Below are positions 44,247 through 52,418 of a DNA stretch of 64,000 nt, in pieces; within the stretch, counting starts at the first letter, position 1, and each line of letters begins with the position of its first letter. The DNA lies in NCBI GenBank assembly GCA_963692955.1, contig OY843587.1:1054001-1118000 (forward strand), in the 5' to 3' direction. A program made the translations under genes and the position numbers. The stretch is from UBA5158 sp963692955 (GTDB taxonomy: Bacteria; Pseudomonadota; Gammaproteobacteria; DSM-16500). Under the pieces are notes generated by a model. The model was given only the letters and a program-made list of their open reading frames with translations. It was not told where the DNA came from and ran no database searches.

Positions 44247-44843
44247 AATATTCCCTCAATTTTTACCTGTAAAGAACGCCCCATTCAACCGTAATTTGCT
44301 GATAGTTTCAAGAACCCATAATAGTGGTACAAACAAAGGCCAAACTGAAGAGATTATTGAATACTAAAATTTTTGTTATGACAAGCTACACTATTATCAG
44401 CCAATAAATTATACCGAGAATAACCCGCTATTAAGAATCTTTATGATTTTGTCGGCGGCGATAATTGATCCTAAGCAAAAGAAGCGTTCAACTTATTATT
44501 CAAAATCACTTTAGATAGGGAAATTAATTTATTTGCGGGATTGAATAAAACTAGAAAATTTTTATTGGAAATGCATGCTGAAGTGAACCAACAAAAAAGG
44601 AATTTTGTTAAGAGTAGATTGACTGACTTTGGCGATGGCAAAACGTCCGGCGGTATTTTTGATATTCGATCACGTTTGTCACAGTTACACGTAATAATGA
44701 ACTGTTGTAGCTCTTTTTTAGCATCCGCTTTTACTGTATAATAGCCCTTGTTGTAAGATTCAACCCTCTTACCAAGCTCTGTACATAACAGCAAAAATTA
44801 CAAACATGCAGATTTAATAAATCATTTTGAAAAGGAAATAATA
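44247..44843. other. 597-bp gap, no supported gene
   Basis: Two overlapping open frames on opposite strands lie here (44471-44794 minus, 44541-44741 plus). Neither has a good start or a recognisable protein, so I do not call them. The right part holds a possible promoter for the second DUF883 gene. The segment could be gene remains. Confidence 0.4.
44737..44742 (+). promoter_or_regulatory. Possible -10 box upstream of DUF883 copy 2
   Basis: TATAAT, preceded by CTG, about 100 bases before the DUF883 start codon. No good -35 match lies at the usual distance. The leader so implied is about 95 bases. Confidence 0.35.
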
Positions 44844-45107
44844 ATGGCTACGCTAGCTAGAAAACGTAAAGTTTTAAATAAAAATACTCTCACGAGCAAT
44901 TTACATAATATCAAAGAAGCGTTATCAGATACTTCTGAAAGCATGACGGAACGCGCGCAAGAAATGGTTTCAAATTTGATTGAAGATTTAAATGAAAGAA
45001 AATCAGATTTGATCGAAGACGTAGAAGATTTCGTTAATAAGAAACCATTCAAAGCTTTAGGTATCGCATTGCTTGTCGGTTATGTCGTGGGCAAAGTTAT
45101 TTTGTAA
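44844..45107 (+). CDS. DUF883 (ElaB/YqjD-type) membrane-anchored protein, copy 2
   Basis: An 87-residue protein: a basic N-terminus (RKRKVLNKN), a charged amphipathic helix (about 18-65) and a C-terminal membrane helix KPFKALGIALLVGYVVGKVI, the DUF883 hallmark. Expected to sit in the inner membrane and, by analogy with E. coli YqjD, bind ribosomes at stationary phase. AAAGGA lies several bases before the ATG. A textbook terminator follows, so it is a single-gene unit. Compare copy 1 at 13352. Confidence 0.92.
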   Translation: MATLARKRKVLNKNTLTSNLHNIKEALSDTSESMTERAQEMVSNLIEDLNERKSDLIEDVEDFVNKKPFKALGIALLVGYVVGKVIL

Positions 45108-45117
45108 AATAAATTTT

Positions 45118-45160
45118 GGGCTGACTAGTGCTTAAGCTGCTAGCAGCCCGACTTTTTTTT
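45118..45160 (+). terminator. Rho-independent terminator of DUF883 copy 2
   Basis: Stem of ten pairs with one bulged A (GGGCTG-a-CTAG with CTAGCAGCCC), 11-base loop, then a run of eight T. This is the best-formed terminator in the window. Confidence 0.88.
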
Positions 45161-45372
45161 AACCTGCTGCAAAGATTTTTCATCGGTAAGTCACAGCTTT
45201 TTGCAAATACGAGACGATCGTTATGCAACTCAGGTCCGGCCAAAACAAATCTATTCCCAGCAAGTCTGCTTTTCACAAACACTTATTCTTAATCATTCAG
45301 TTTATAAAGGATTGATCTTTGCGAAAACACGCATAATACTGCTATAGTTGTGAACTTCAAACAGGAATGGTT

Positions 45373-46440
45373 ATGACACAAAACAGAGCGGCTGGCGCGT
45401 TAATGGGTGCGTTTATTGGTGATGCATTAGGTTTAGGATGTCATTGGTATTACGACCTAGACGAATTACACAAAGACTATGGCACATGGATCAATAGCTA
45501 TACCACTCCCAAAGCTGGCCGCTATCATGCCGGCATGAAAGCCGGAGAGCTTTCTCAAAGCGGCATCATTTTAAAAATGTTAGTGCAATCTCTGTTACAA
45601 AAGAAAGACTACAACGAAGCGGATTTTACCCGCCGTTTAGATGAAGATTTATTTCCGCAACTTGATGGCACGCCTATGCAAGGCCCAGGCGGTTACACTA
45701 GCCAATCGATACGCCATGCATACACAGAGCGCGTAAAAAATAAAACCCCCTGGAATAAAATTATCGGTCACGCTGACACGACGGAAGCGGCCGAACGCGC
45801 GCTTGCGATTGCCATTATGTATGCGAACCATCCCGACCAAGTCGCAACTTTTGTTTCGTCGAATTGTAAATTAACGCAAAACGATGAGTCGATCGTCGCG
45901 ATGACCACCGCGTACAATTGCATTTTATCGCAATTAGTGGCCGGCGAAAAATTAGATGAATCACTGTCAAATAAATTAATGGAATTAGTCCAAAGCGGCA
46001 AACTACCGTTTCATTCTATTTCGAACGACAACTTATCCGCCCCAAGCCGCGATGATCCGCACCGGCCGCAAGTGGGATTATTTGCCTCCCCTGACGCGTT
46101 GCTCACTACCGGCTCCATTACCAAAATCATTCACGACCCTGATGTGAAAATTGAACCCGCCTGGAAAGTCTCGTTAGTTTATGGCATGCCATGCGCGATC
46201 TACCATCAACTACCCGCGGCATATTACCTTTCGGCGCGTTATGCCGATGACTTTGAATCCGCGGTATTGCATGCTATCAACGGCGGCGGCCAAAACATGT
46301 CTCGCGCAATGTTAACCGGCGCCTTAGTCGGCGCGCAAGTCGGCTTCGAAAATATTCCGACACGTTTTATAGAGGGATTAAATAATTCGTGTGAACTCGT
46401 TAAGTTAGCAAAAGACTTAGGAAAAAGCGTCAAACCATGA
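45373..46440 (+). CDS. Crystallin-J1 / ADP-ribosylglycohydrolase-like protein
   Basis: A 355-residue protein; the ATG at 45373 has AGGA six bases upstream (the ATG six bases earlier does not fit). The fold is that of ADP-ribosylglycohydrolases: A-G-A-L-M-G-A-F-I-G-D-A-L-G at residues 7-20. But the segment H-W-Y-Y-D (24-28) and the D-G-T-P-M-Q-G-P-G-G-Y-T segment point to the crystallin J1 branch. In active hydrolases the metal sites are T/S-D-D-T and D-x-D-T; here those places read E-L-S-Q-S-G (59-64) and G-G-G-Q-N-M-S-R (304-311), so both Asp pairs are missing. It may be a non-hydrolytic binder or use a different chemistry. Confidence 0.85.
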   Translation: MTQNRAAGALMGAFIGDALGLGCHWYYDLDELHKDYGTWINSYTTPKAGRYHAGMKAGELSQSGIILKMLVQSLLQKKDYNEADFTRRLDEDLFPQLDGTPMQGPGGYTSQSIRHAYTERVKNKTPWNKIIGHADTTEAAERALAIAIMYANHPDQVATFVSSNCKLTQNDESIVAMTTAYNCILSQLVAGEKLDESLSNKLMELVQSGKLPFHSISNDNLSAPSRDDPHRPQVGLFASPDALLTTGSITKIIHDPDVKIEPAWKVSLVYGMPCAIYHQLPAAYYLSARYADDFESAVLHAINGGGQNMSRAMLTGALVGAQVGFENIPTRFIEGLNNSCELVKLAKDLGKSVKP

Positions 46441-46541
46441 GGTAACGCTAGCAACTTTGAATGCATGAAATCAGCCATTATTGTTGACGATTGAAGCAGA
46501 TTATGGTAATTTTTGCACAAATTACCAATCGGGGATTTCCA

Positions 46542-49500
46542 ATGCGTTCGGCTTTATCTAATTTTCCTAAACCTGTCATTAGTACTCGCGACTTCATCAC
46601 CCGTAACAGCGTATTTAAAAAATTTTTTAAAACAGAATTGGTTCTCGCTCAATTAGATGCTTGCAACAATCTGGGCCCAGCGGGAATTGATATTATAAAA
46701 GAAAAAGAAAAAATAATTTTTCAACAAATGTCTATAACCGCAGTGGCTTTGTTACGTGGTTTTCGTGATTCATCTCAAGCTGCGACTGATCTAATTATTT
46801 TAGAAAAACCCCAACCTTCACTGGAAAAAAATGCAGGCCTTGTCCATCCCTATTTGGACAGCACGGCTATGGATTATGAAAAATATCTCGTCATCGCAAG
46901 CAAATATTTAAACTCTGACGCATTAAAAAATTTTACCGCTGAAGTTGCTAATAACACTTTGTCCATGAAATTGTATGTCTATAGAGACTATTACAGAGAA
47001 GCGTACGCACTGTTTGAGTATTGTGAAATTTTACTTAAAATAATAAATTCTGATGCGAAAAAAATTGAAGCCGATAACTATACCGTTCGTGCAATTAATA
47101 CAGCTGCTATTGCTGAAGAAGATATTCGAATTCAGGAATATGTCAGTCAAAAGACCTACGAACAAATAAAATCGAGATTAGCTACTCAATCAATCGAAGA
47201 AAAGAAAAGTCACGATTACCAATTATCATCTTCAGAACCTTTCGACGTAGCTAGCCGTTTTTTCAATACGGAAATCCTGAACTACAAAGCTGAATGCAAC
47301 ATGAAAATAGCGGAGACTGACCCGATCCATGCTATTCAAATGCACTGCGAATCTTACACAGACATACAACTCAGCGCGCTTTTTCTATTGAAATTTATTG
47401 ATTTTTCTGCGGATAATTGGCTTAGTAAAGCTCAATCTCTAGAAACTGCCGCGACATTTGCACGCTATTATTCAGAATACAAAATTCCTGACGCCGAATT
47501 ATGCTTGGACGGAGCTAATGATACACAAGCACAAACTATCAGCCTGAATCTATTACCCTCAGGTACTTCGCCAATCATCATAAATAAAATAAAATTAACC
47601 CTTAAATTTGATCACATCATTGCGCATTTGGCGAAAATATTATTGTCACCTGATGAAAATAAAAAACAAGGATACTTACAAAATTTATTCGACCAAACAC
47701 AGGATATTTTTCTCACTCACAGCGCGCGTTATAAAGAATTCTACGTAGACGGATTAGCATCAACCTCAAATGGCAACATTATTAAGCCATTAGACATTCC
47801 TGATTCGGTCGCAAACTCTCATTCAAAAAGACTCTATCCCGCTAACCCCAAGCCAATAAGAGTGCTAATAGACCCCACTAAACTAAACCAGCGCATCAAT
47901 TATCTTAAAAGTAATGCGACATTCATCGAATTCTTCAACGAACAATTCGTCGTTTCAGAAATCATGTCATTACGCGAATTACACGTCGAGGAAGCAATTG
48001 ATAAAGAAAAACTTATTTATGCAAATATCATGCTTAGCGCTGCCTATGTCTTACGTTACATGAATTGCGCCACGCAAGGTGATCTTGCCAAAATCTTCCC
48101 AAACCCGCCGCCCGTCATTTTCAAACTGTGGGAAGAAAACCCCGATCAAGTCGACAAAATGGCTGTCGTCATGCTAAACCTTCCAGCTTTGGAACATCAA
48201 ATCGATGTCAAAAAAAGGGAAAGTACTAAAGCAATGCTTTACCAACTTCGTAATCATTACCGTGGCGCGATCACGCTTTGTCAATTCACCGAAATCTTGC
48301 TACGACAATTCAAAGGCCAAACGCGGGCAACAGAACTCGAAGATTTTGTTTTTGCCAGAATGACATTATATGAATTGGAAGAAGAGAATAAAAAAATCGA
48401 AATGGTATCGCGCCAGAGAGATACGCAGAACCGCAAAGGAAAAAATACTAAGGCTAAAAATGCTTACCGAGAGCCTGAACATGTCGCTGCAACGAAAATA
48501 AATGTGACAGATGATTTTTTTTATAAAAACAAAATGGAGAGTGCCATTAATGATATATTACCGAACGCAATCGCCAATAATAGCGTAGCGGAGATACAAA
48601 CAAGAAAAATTTTTACATCTAGTATTCTATCTGCTCTTTTTTTAATGAAGCTACTGAATCATTTATCCGAAAACACTATATTAAAAAACTTTTACAAAAC
48701 AAAAATGGAAGAAACACAATACTATTTTGCTGCATACCATATTCCCGACGCCTATTTCGAATCCGCAATAAAGGGCCAAAATCCTCACTTGATCATAGTC
48801 CAGGCTCTTGATCAGACAAACATCTGTAACATAATCAAGTCATCATTAAACATTGAAGTAATCTCCGCTGAAATTATTAGAATACTTAAACTGCCATCAG
48901 TGGCAGCGCGTAACATCGAATTTAAATCCTTGTACGATCAGGCGGTCAAACTTTTTCATAATTTTGATTTGCATTACAAAGCTAAAACTATTTTTGCCAA
49001 AGTAGGTTCTGAAGCAGATGATTTAATTATCGATGCGGTGCACTATCGGCCTGTTTTGGCCCTTAACAGTTTTCCAATTCCAGATTTTCCTGTAGAAGTG
49101 AAGAAAGAAACAAAAATCTCAAAAAGAGATGAACAAGCCGAGAAAAAAACTCTGGAAGATAAACCTCGAATTAAAAACTCTGATCGGAGAAAAGATGAAA
49201 AATCACCGCCTAAAGTGTTGAGCGCCACTGAAATTACAAAGAATTCCATCTACAAATTTTTACAAGAAGCTAAAAGTTCGTACGCTGACATTCCCGACTT
49301 GTTAGCCGGTGCGCAAAATAATTTCGCTGAACTGAGAAGAAGAAATGCGAAAGTAGCAGTTTCTGCCGAACTGAATGCTTCAGAACCTAAATTATTCAAA
49401 GAAATATCTGAAGTTAAATCTGCTATTATTACCATAGGCGAATCAATTGATACACTCAGCGAGAAACACAAAGACTTCGTCATCCCAGCAGTCTCCACCT

Positions 49501-50816
49501 CGGAACTTTTATCAGAATTAGAAACTAATAAAGAAATTCTAAAGCAGGCTAGCACAGACTTGGGGAAATTATTTGAAAAAGCCAAGTCGTTATCCACAGC
49601 CATCGCCAGTCTAGATGACAGGATTAATAAAGTCATGCAAAAACTCCAGCACTTGGAATCCAACGCACTTAACACATCTGCGAACACCGCCACCATCAAA
49701 CAAAAACTTCAAAATAGACAGGAGCAAAAAGAAGCCGAAAGGAAAGCTGCCGCCGAACTCAAAAAGAAAATAGATGATGAAAAAAAATCTAAACAAACAA
49801 AGAAAAAATTAACTATACCGCCTTCAGCGCCAGTCGTTACATTGTCACCGAAAAAAATAAATCTATTCAGCCAACCCAGCGCAAAAGAACAAAAACAAAC
49901 TTTCATGTACAACCCAATGCGTGAAAAACGTCTTTTGTATTTAGACGAAGCCTGCCAAAGTTTAATTTTCATCAATAAAATCTTAGAACATTACAGCGGT
50001 CTACATATCGATGTGATGCACTTTTCTTTACTTTACAATATTTTCCGCTGCTTCTTTGCATTGAAAAAATATCAAGAATGCGGTGGCCGTGAAAGCCAGG
50101 AATTGAACGTAGACATCATTAAAGAATTGCGCCACATGATAATACATCACGGTGGCCGTGCAGTGGATAATGCGCAAGTACTAGCTTTCGCTCAAGACAT
50201 CAGGAAACAAATCCCAGCCGCGTTATTAAAATTAAAAAAACCTCACTTGTGGAAATCCGAACTCACCACTTCCCAACGCGATCATCTCATGGAAGAATTC
50301 GGCATCATTCCATCCGGCCTGGAAAAACTACGCTATGCCGACCCATTTGCTAAAGTAATCGACGACACCCCATTCTATAAAAAACTTCGTCAATTCCATG
50401 AAGCAAGAATGGATAATAAAGTTGGCTTAGAAGATCAAGATTTGGTATTGACCATCTATATCCCCCTAATGAAAAGCATAATCGAATCATTTAAAAAACA
50501 AGCTGACTATAAAACCAATGTAAATTTATTTTTACAATGTTACCTCTTTGAACTGCAAGCATTGAGCATGTTAGCTGCGCTATGTGGAGAAGTGAGCATG
50601 GGTTTCCCCGCGCTGGATTATAAACTGACTGATTTTTTAAGCGCGTGTTATTTAATTCGAAATGAAGTCGGTCATGAACTTTATGATTTTGAAAAGCTAA
50701 CGGTATATGCGAGAACAATTGAAAATAAAATTTCATTGGTCAATGAACGTAAACTTATTGAGAAAAAAGACGAACCAGTCGCCGTAGCATCAGCGCCGTC
50801 GCGGAGGTTAGGTTAA
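46542..50816 (+). CDS. Giant 1424-residue protein: internal duplication, coiled coil, two HEPN-like modules
   Basis: The ATG at 46542 has GGGGA six bases upstream; an earlier TTG is unlikely. Residues about 15-405 and about 445-825 are diverged copies of one another (shared helix patterns such as T-A-V-A-L-L-R-G-F and L-S-A-A-Y-V-L-R-Y-M, at about 210-residue spacing). A Lys/Glu-rich coiled coil spans about 870-1105. The C-terminal part has two helical bundles, each ending in an R-x4-H motif: R1197-H-M-I-I-H1202 and R1373-N-E-V-G-H1378. R-x4-H (often RN-x3-H) is the catalytic signature of HEPN ribonuclease domains. No signal peptide or membrane helix. RNase toxin, defence or effector roles are all possible. 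A structured RNA-like element follows the stop. Confidence 0.75.
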   Translation: MRSALSNFPKPVISTRDFITRNSVFKKFFKTELVLAQLDACNNLGPAGIDIIKEKEKIIFQQMSITAVALLRGFRDSSQAATDLIILEKPQPSLEKNAGLVHPYLDSTAMDYEKYLVIASKYLNSDALKNFTAEVANNTLSMKLYVYRDYYREAYALFEYCEILLKIINSDAKKIEADNYTVRAINTAAIAEEDIRIQEYVSQKTYEQIKSRLATQSIEEKKSHDYQLSSSEPFDVASRFFNTEILNYKAECNMKIAETDPIHAIQMHCESYTDIQLSALFLLKFIDFSADNWLSKAQSLETAATFARYYSEYKIPDAELCLDGANDTQAQTISLNLLPSGTSPIIINKIKLTLKFDHIIAHLAKILLSPDENKKQGYLQNLFDQTQDIFLTHSARYKEFYVDGLASTSNGNIIKPLDIPDSVANSHSKRLYPANPKPIRVLIDPTKLNQRINYLKSNATFIEFFNEQFVVSEIMSLRELHVEEAIDKEKLIYANIMLSAAYVLRYMNCATQGDLAKIFPNPPPVIFKLWEENPDQVDKMAVVMLNLPALEHQIDVKKRESTKAMLYQLRNHYRGAITLCQFTEILLRQFKGQTRATELEDFVFARMTLYELEEENKKIEMVSRQRDTQNRKGKNTKAKNAYREPEHVAATKINVTDDFFYKNKMESAINDILPNAIANNSVAEIQTRKIFTSSILSALFLMKLLNHLSENTILKNFYKTKMEETQYYFAAYHIPDAYFESAIKGQNPHLIIVQALDQTNICNIIKSSLNIEVISAEIIRILKLPSVAARNIEFKSLYDQAVKLFHNFDLHYKAKTIFAKVGSEADDLIIDAVHYRPVLALNSFPIPDFPVEVKKETKISKRDEQAEKKTLEDKPRIKNSDRRKDEKSPPKVLSATEITKNSIYKFLQEAKSSYADIPDLLAGAQNNFAELRRRNAKVAVSAELNASEPKLFKEISEVKSAIITIGESIDTLSEKHKDFVIPAVSTSELLSELETNKEILKQASTDLGKLFEKAKSLSTAIASLDDRINKVMQKLQHLESNALNTSANTATIKQKLQNRQEQKEAERKAAAELKKKIDDEKKSKQTKKKLTIPPSAPVVTLSPKKINLFSQPSAKEQKQTFMYNPMREKRLLYLDEACQSLIFINKILEHYSGLHIDVMHFSLLYNIFRCFFALKKYQECGGRESQELNVDIIKELRHMIIHHGGRAVDNAQVLAFAQDIRKQIPAALLKLKKPHLWKSELTTSQRDHLMEEFGIIPSGLEKLRYADPFAKVIDDTPFYKKLRQFHEARMDNKVGLEDQDLVLTIYIPLMKSIIESFKKQADYKTNVNLFLQCYLFELQALSMLAALCGEVSMGFPALDYKLTDFLSACYLIRNEVGHELYDFEKLTVYARTIENKISLVNERKLIEKKDEPVAVASAPSRRLG

Positions 50817-50871
50817 AAACACGTAACGTTATATTTGAATGCTTTTACCCAACGTCAATAAGGCCATTCGG

Positions 50872-50973
50872 TCAGTGGTGTTGGTATTGGCCGCTAGCGA
50901 GTGGTTCCAGGATGGAACCCGAAGCGACATGGATGTCGCGTTTCGAGCAAGCGGCCAATACCAGCACCACTGA
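50872..50973 (+). ncRNA. Structured element: long stem with two GGA-loop hairpins
   Basis: Arms at 50872-50895 and 50950-50973 pair over 24 positions (one G-U). Inside are two hairpins: GGTTCC/GGAACC at 50903-50919 with loop AGGAT, and GCGACA/TGTCGC at 50924-50939 with loop TGGA; CGAA/TTCG can pair outside the second. GGA in a hairpin loop, as in A-C-A-x-G-G-A-U-G-U, is the CsrA/RsmA binding pattern. It could be a small RNA, a 3'UTR element of the giant gene, or a mobile palindromic repeat. There is no promoter or T-run that I can identify. Confidence 0.55.
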
Positions 50974-51255
50974 CCCCTCACCACTCCAGACTTTATAATT
51001 TGTAGATTTTCCCCACTCTCCGCCAAGCCTACAAAAACCGACCCCTCACAAATCCAGAATTAGCCATCTCCAACTCCAACCACCCACGCCCTGTCTAAAA
51101 AAATAACAAAACCAACATAAGATGCTTTACAAAAACCCCAGTTGATAATAAAATGCATCCCCTAATCGTACACTTCCGCACCATTTAATCTAACTTACTC
51201 TCATCCTAATCCCTCAATGATGTCCCAATTTAGCAATCAGTTAGGAAAATTTTAC
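50974..51255. other. Gap before the RND operon, no gene seen
   Basis: About 280 bp with a marked C-over-G bias on the plus strand and no open frame with a good start. No clear -35/-10 pair was found, although a promoter for the efflux operon must lie here or just upstream. Confidence 0.4.
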
Positions 51256-51315
51256 ATGAAAGATAAGAAGATTAAATATTATGCATGCCCATTTAAAAGT
51301 TTAGTTTCCCTATGA
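51256..51315 (+). CDS. 19-residue leader peptide overlapping the RND adaptor start
   Basis: An ATG nine bases after AGGA opens a frame of 19 codons (MKDKKIKYYACPFKSLVSL). Its TGA stop overlaps the adaptor's ATG as ATGA. The peptide is basic with one Cys and no family. Such coupling suggests that ribosome movement through the leader controls adaptor translation, as in antibiotic-resistance leaders; that link is inference. Confidence 0.4.
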   Translation: MKDKKIKYYACPFKSLVSL

Positions 51316-52418
51316 CATTTAAATACCTTAACTCAATGATCACCACAACCAAGATGGCGCTGATGAACCATAAAAAAAAACTACTACTACTCATCCCACT
51401 CATCCTAATTTCAGGATATTTCGCAACTAAATCCCTCCATCACAAAAATGAAGAAACAGTAATAGTTGCCGTAAAACAAGCGCGCTCCGCCATCGTATCA
51501 CCGACCGTCAGCGTGATTGGAACCATCACCGCCGAACAAGGCGTCGACGTGAGCGCAAGAACCAATGGCATCATCAGCGGTATCTACTTTCAATCCGGCC
51601 AAGCAATAAAAAAAGGCGATCTGTTAGTGTCATTAGAAAATGATGAACTGAAAGCGAAAGTAAATCAAAGCATAGAAAAACTCAAACTAGCCCAACAAGA
51701 CTATGACCGTAACAGAAAACTAAATGGCTCCGGCGTAATATCCCATGCCGATTTCGACAAACTCACAGAAACCCTAGCCGAAGATAAACTAGAAGTAGAT
51801 TACGAAACAGCGCTGCTAAACCAAACCTACATCCGCGCCCCATTTGACGGCAAAGTCAGTATACAAAACATCAACCAAGGCCAATACATCTCAGCCGGCC
51901 AACTATTAGTAAACATACAAAATCTATCATCCCTATTCGTGAACTTTGAACTATCCGAACAATATGTCAGTAAAATAGAACTTGGATCACAAGTCCAAGT
52001 CATCGATGACTCTGACGAAAAAAATAGTGTTAACGCCAAAATAGTCGCCATCGGCTCCAAAGTCGACACCGATACAAGGACCTTACCCATCAGAGCGCAA
52101 CTCGAAAATAACCGCGCGCAAAAAATTTTTCCCGGCATGTACCGAGAAGCGAAAGTCAGCTTGTCAAACAAAGCCAAAGTCATCTTCATCCCGCAAACCG
52201 CGATTGTCTACGATCAACTGGGCAACTCAGTCTATCGAGTCAGCAACCATCATCCCGAACAAGTCAGGGTCACAGTGGGAGAACAAATTGGCGATGAAGT
52301 GGAAATTTTGAAAGGACTCAATGAAACCGATACCGTAGTTTGCGCCGGACAAATCAAACTGCATCCGGGCGTGGTCGTCAGCGAAGTACCTTACCAAGCG
52401 GACCCAACCCATTCATGA
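51312..52418 (+). CDS. RND efflux periplasmic adaptor (membrane fusion protein)
   Basis: A 368-residue protein of the AcrA/MexA-type family. A signal anchor helix (KKLLLLIPLILISGYFA, about 21-37) is followed by a biotinyl-lipoyl half motif (GIISGIYFQSGQAIKKGDLL, about 88-107), an alpha-helical hairpin, the second half (TYIRAPFDGKVS), a beta-barrel and the membrane-proximal domain. There is no lipobox Cys, so it is anchored by its N-terminal helix. Several Met codons (1, 9, 15, 18) could start it; I use 51312 because the leader stop overlaps it. It ends with an ATGA overlap onto the pump gene. A TolC-type partner is not in the window. Confidence 0.9.
   Translation: MTFKYLNSMITTTKMALMNHKKKLLLLIPLILISGYFATKSLHHKNEETVIVAVKQARSAIVSPTVSVIGTITAEQGVDVSARTNGIISGIYFQSGQAIKKGDLLVSLENDELKAKVNQSIEKLKLAQQDYDRNRKLNGSGVISHADFDKLTETLAEDKLEVDYETALLNQTYIRAPFDGKVSIQNINQGQYISAGQLLVNIQNLSSLFVNFELSEQYVSKIELGSQVQVIDDSDEKNSVNAKIVAIGSKVDTDTRTLPIRAQLENNRAQKIFPGMYREAKVSLSNKAKVIFIPQTAIVYDQLGNSVYRVSNHHPEQVRVTVGEQIGDEVEILKGLNETDTVVCAGQIKLHPGVVVSEVPYQADPTHS

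Noticed and set aside
44471..44794. Overlapping open frames on both strands upstream of DUF883 copy 2
   Set aside because: The minus frame uses a TTG start without a ribosome binding site; the plus frame is 66 codons with no good start. Neither resembles a known protein.
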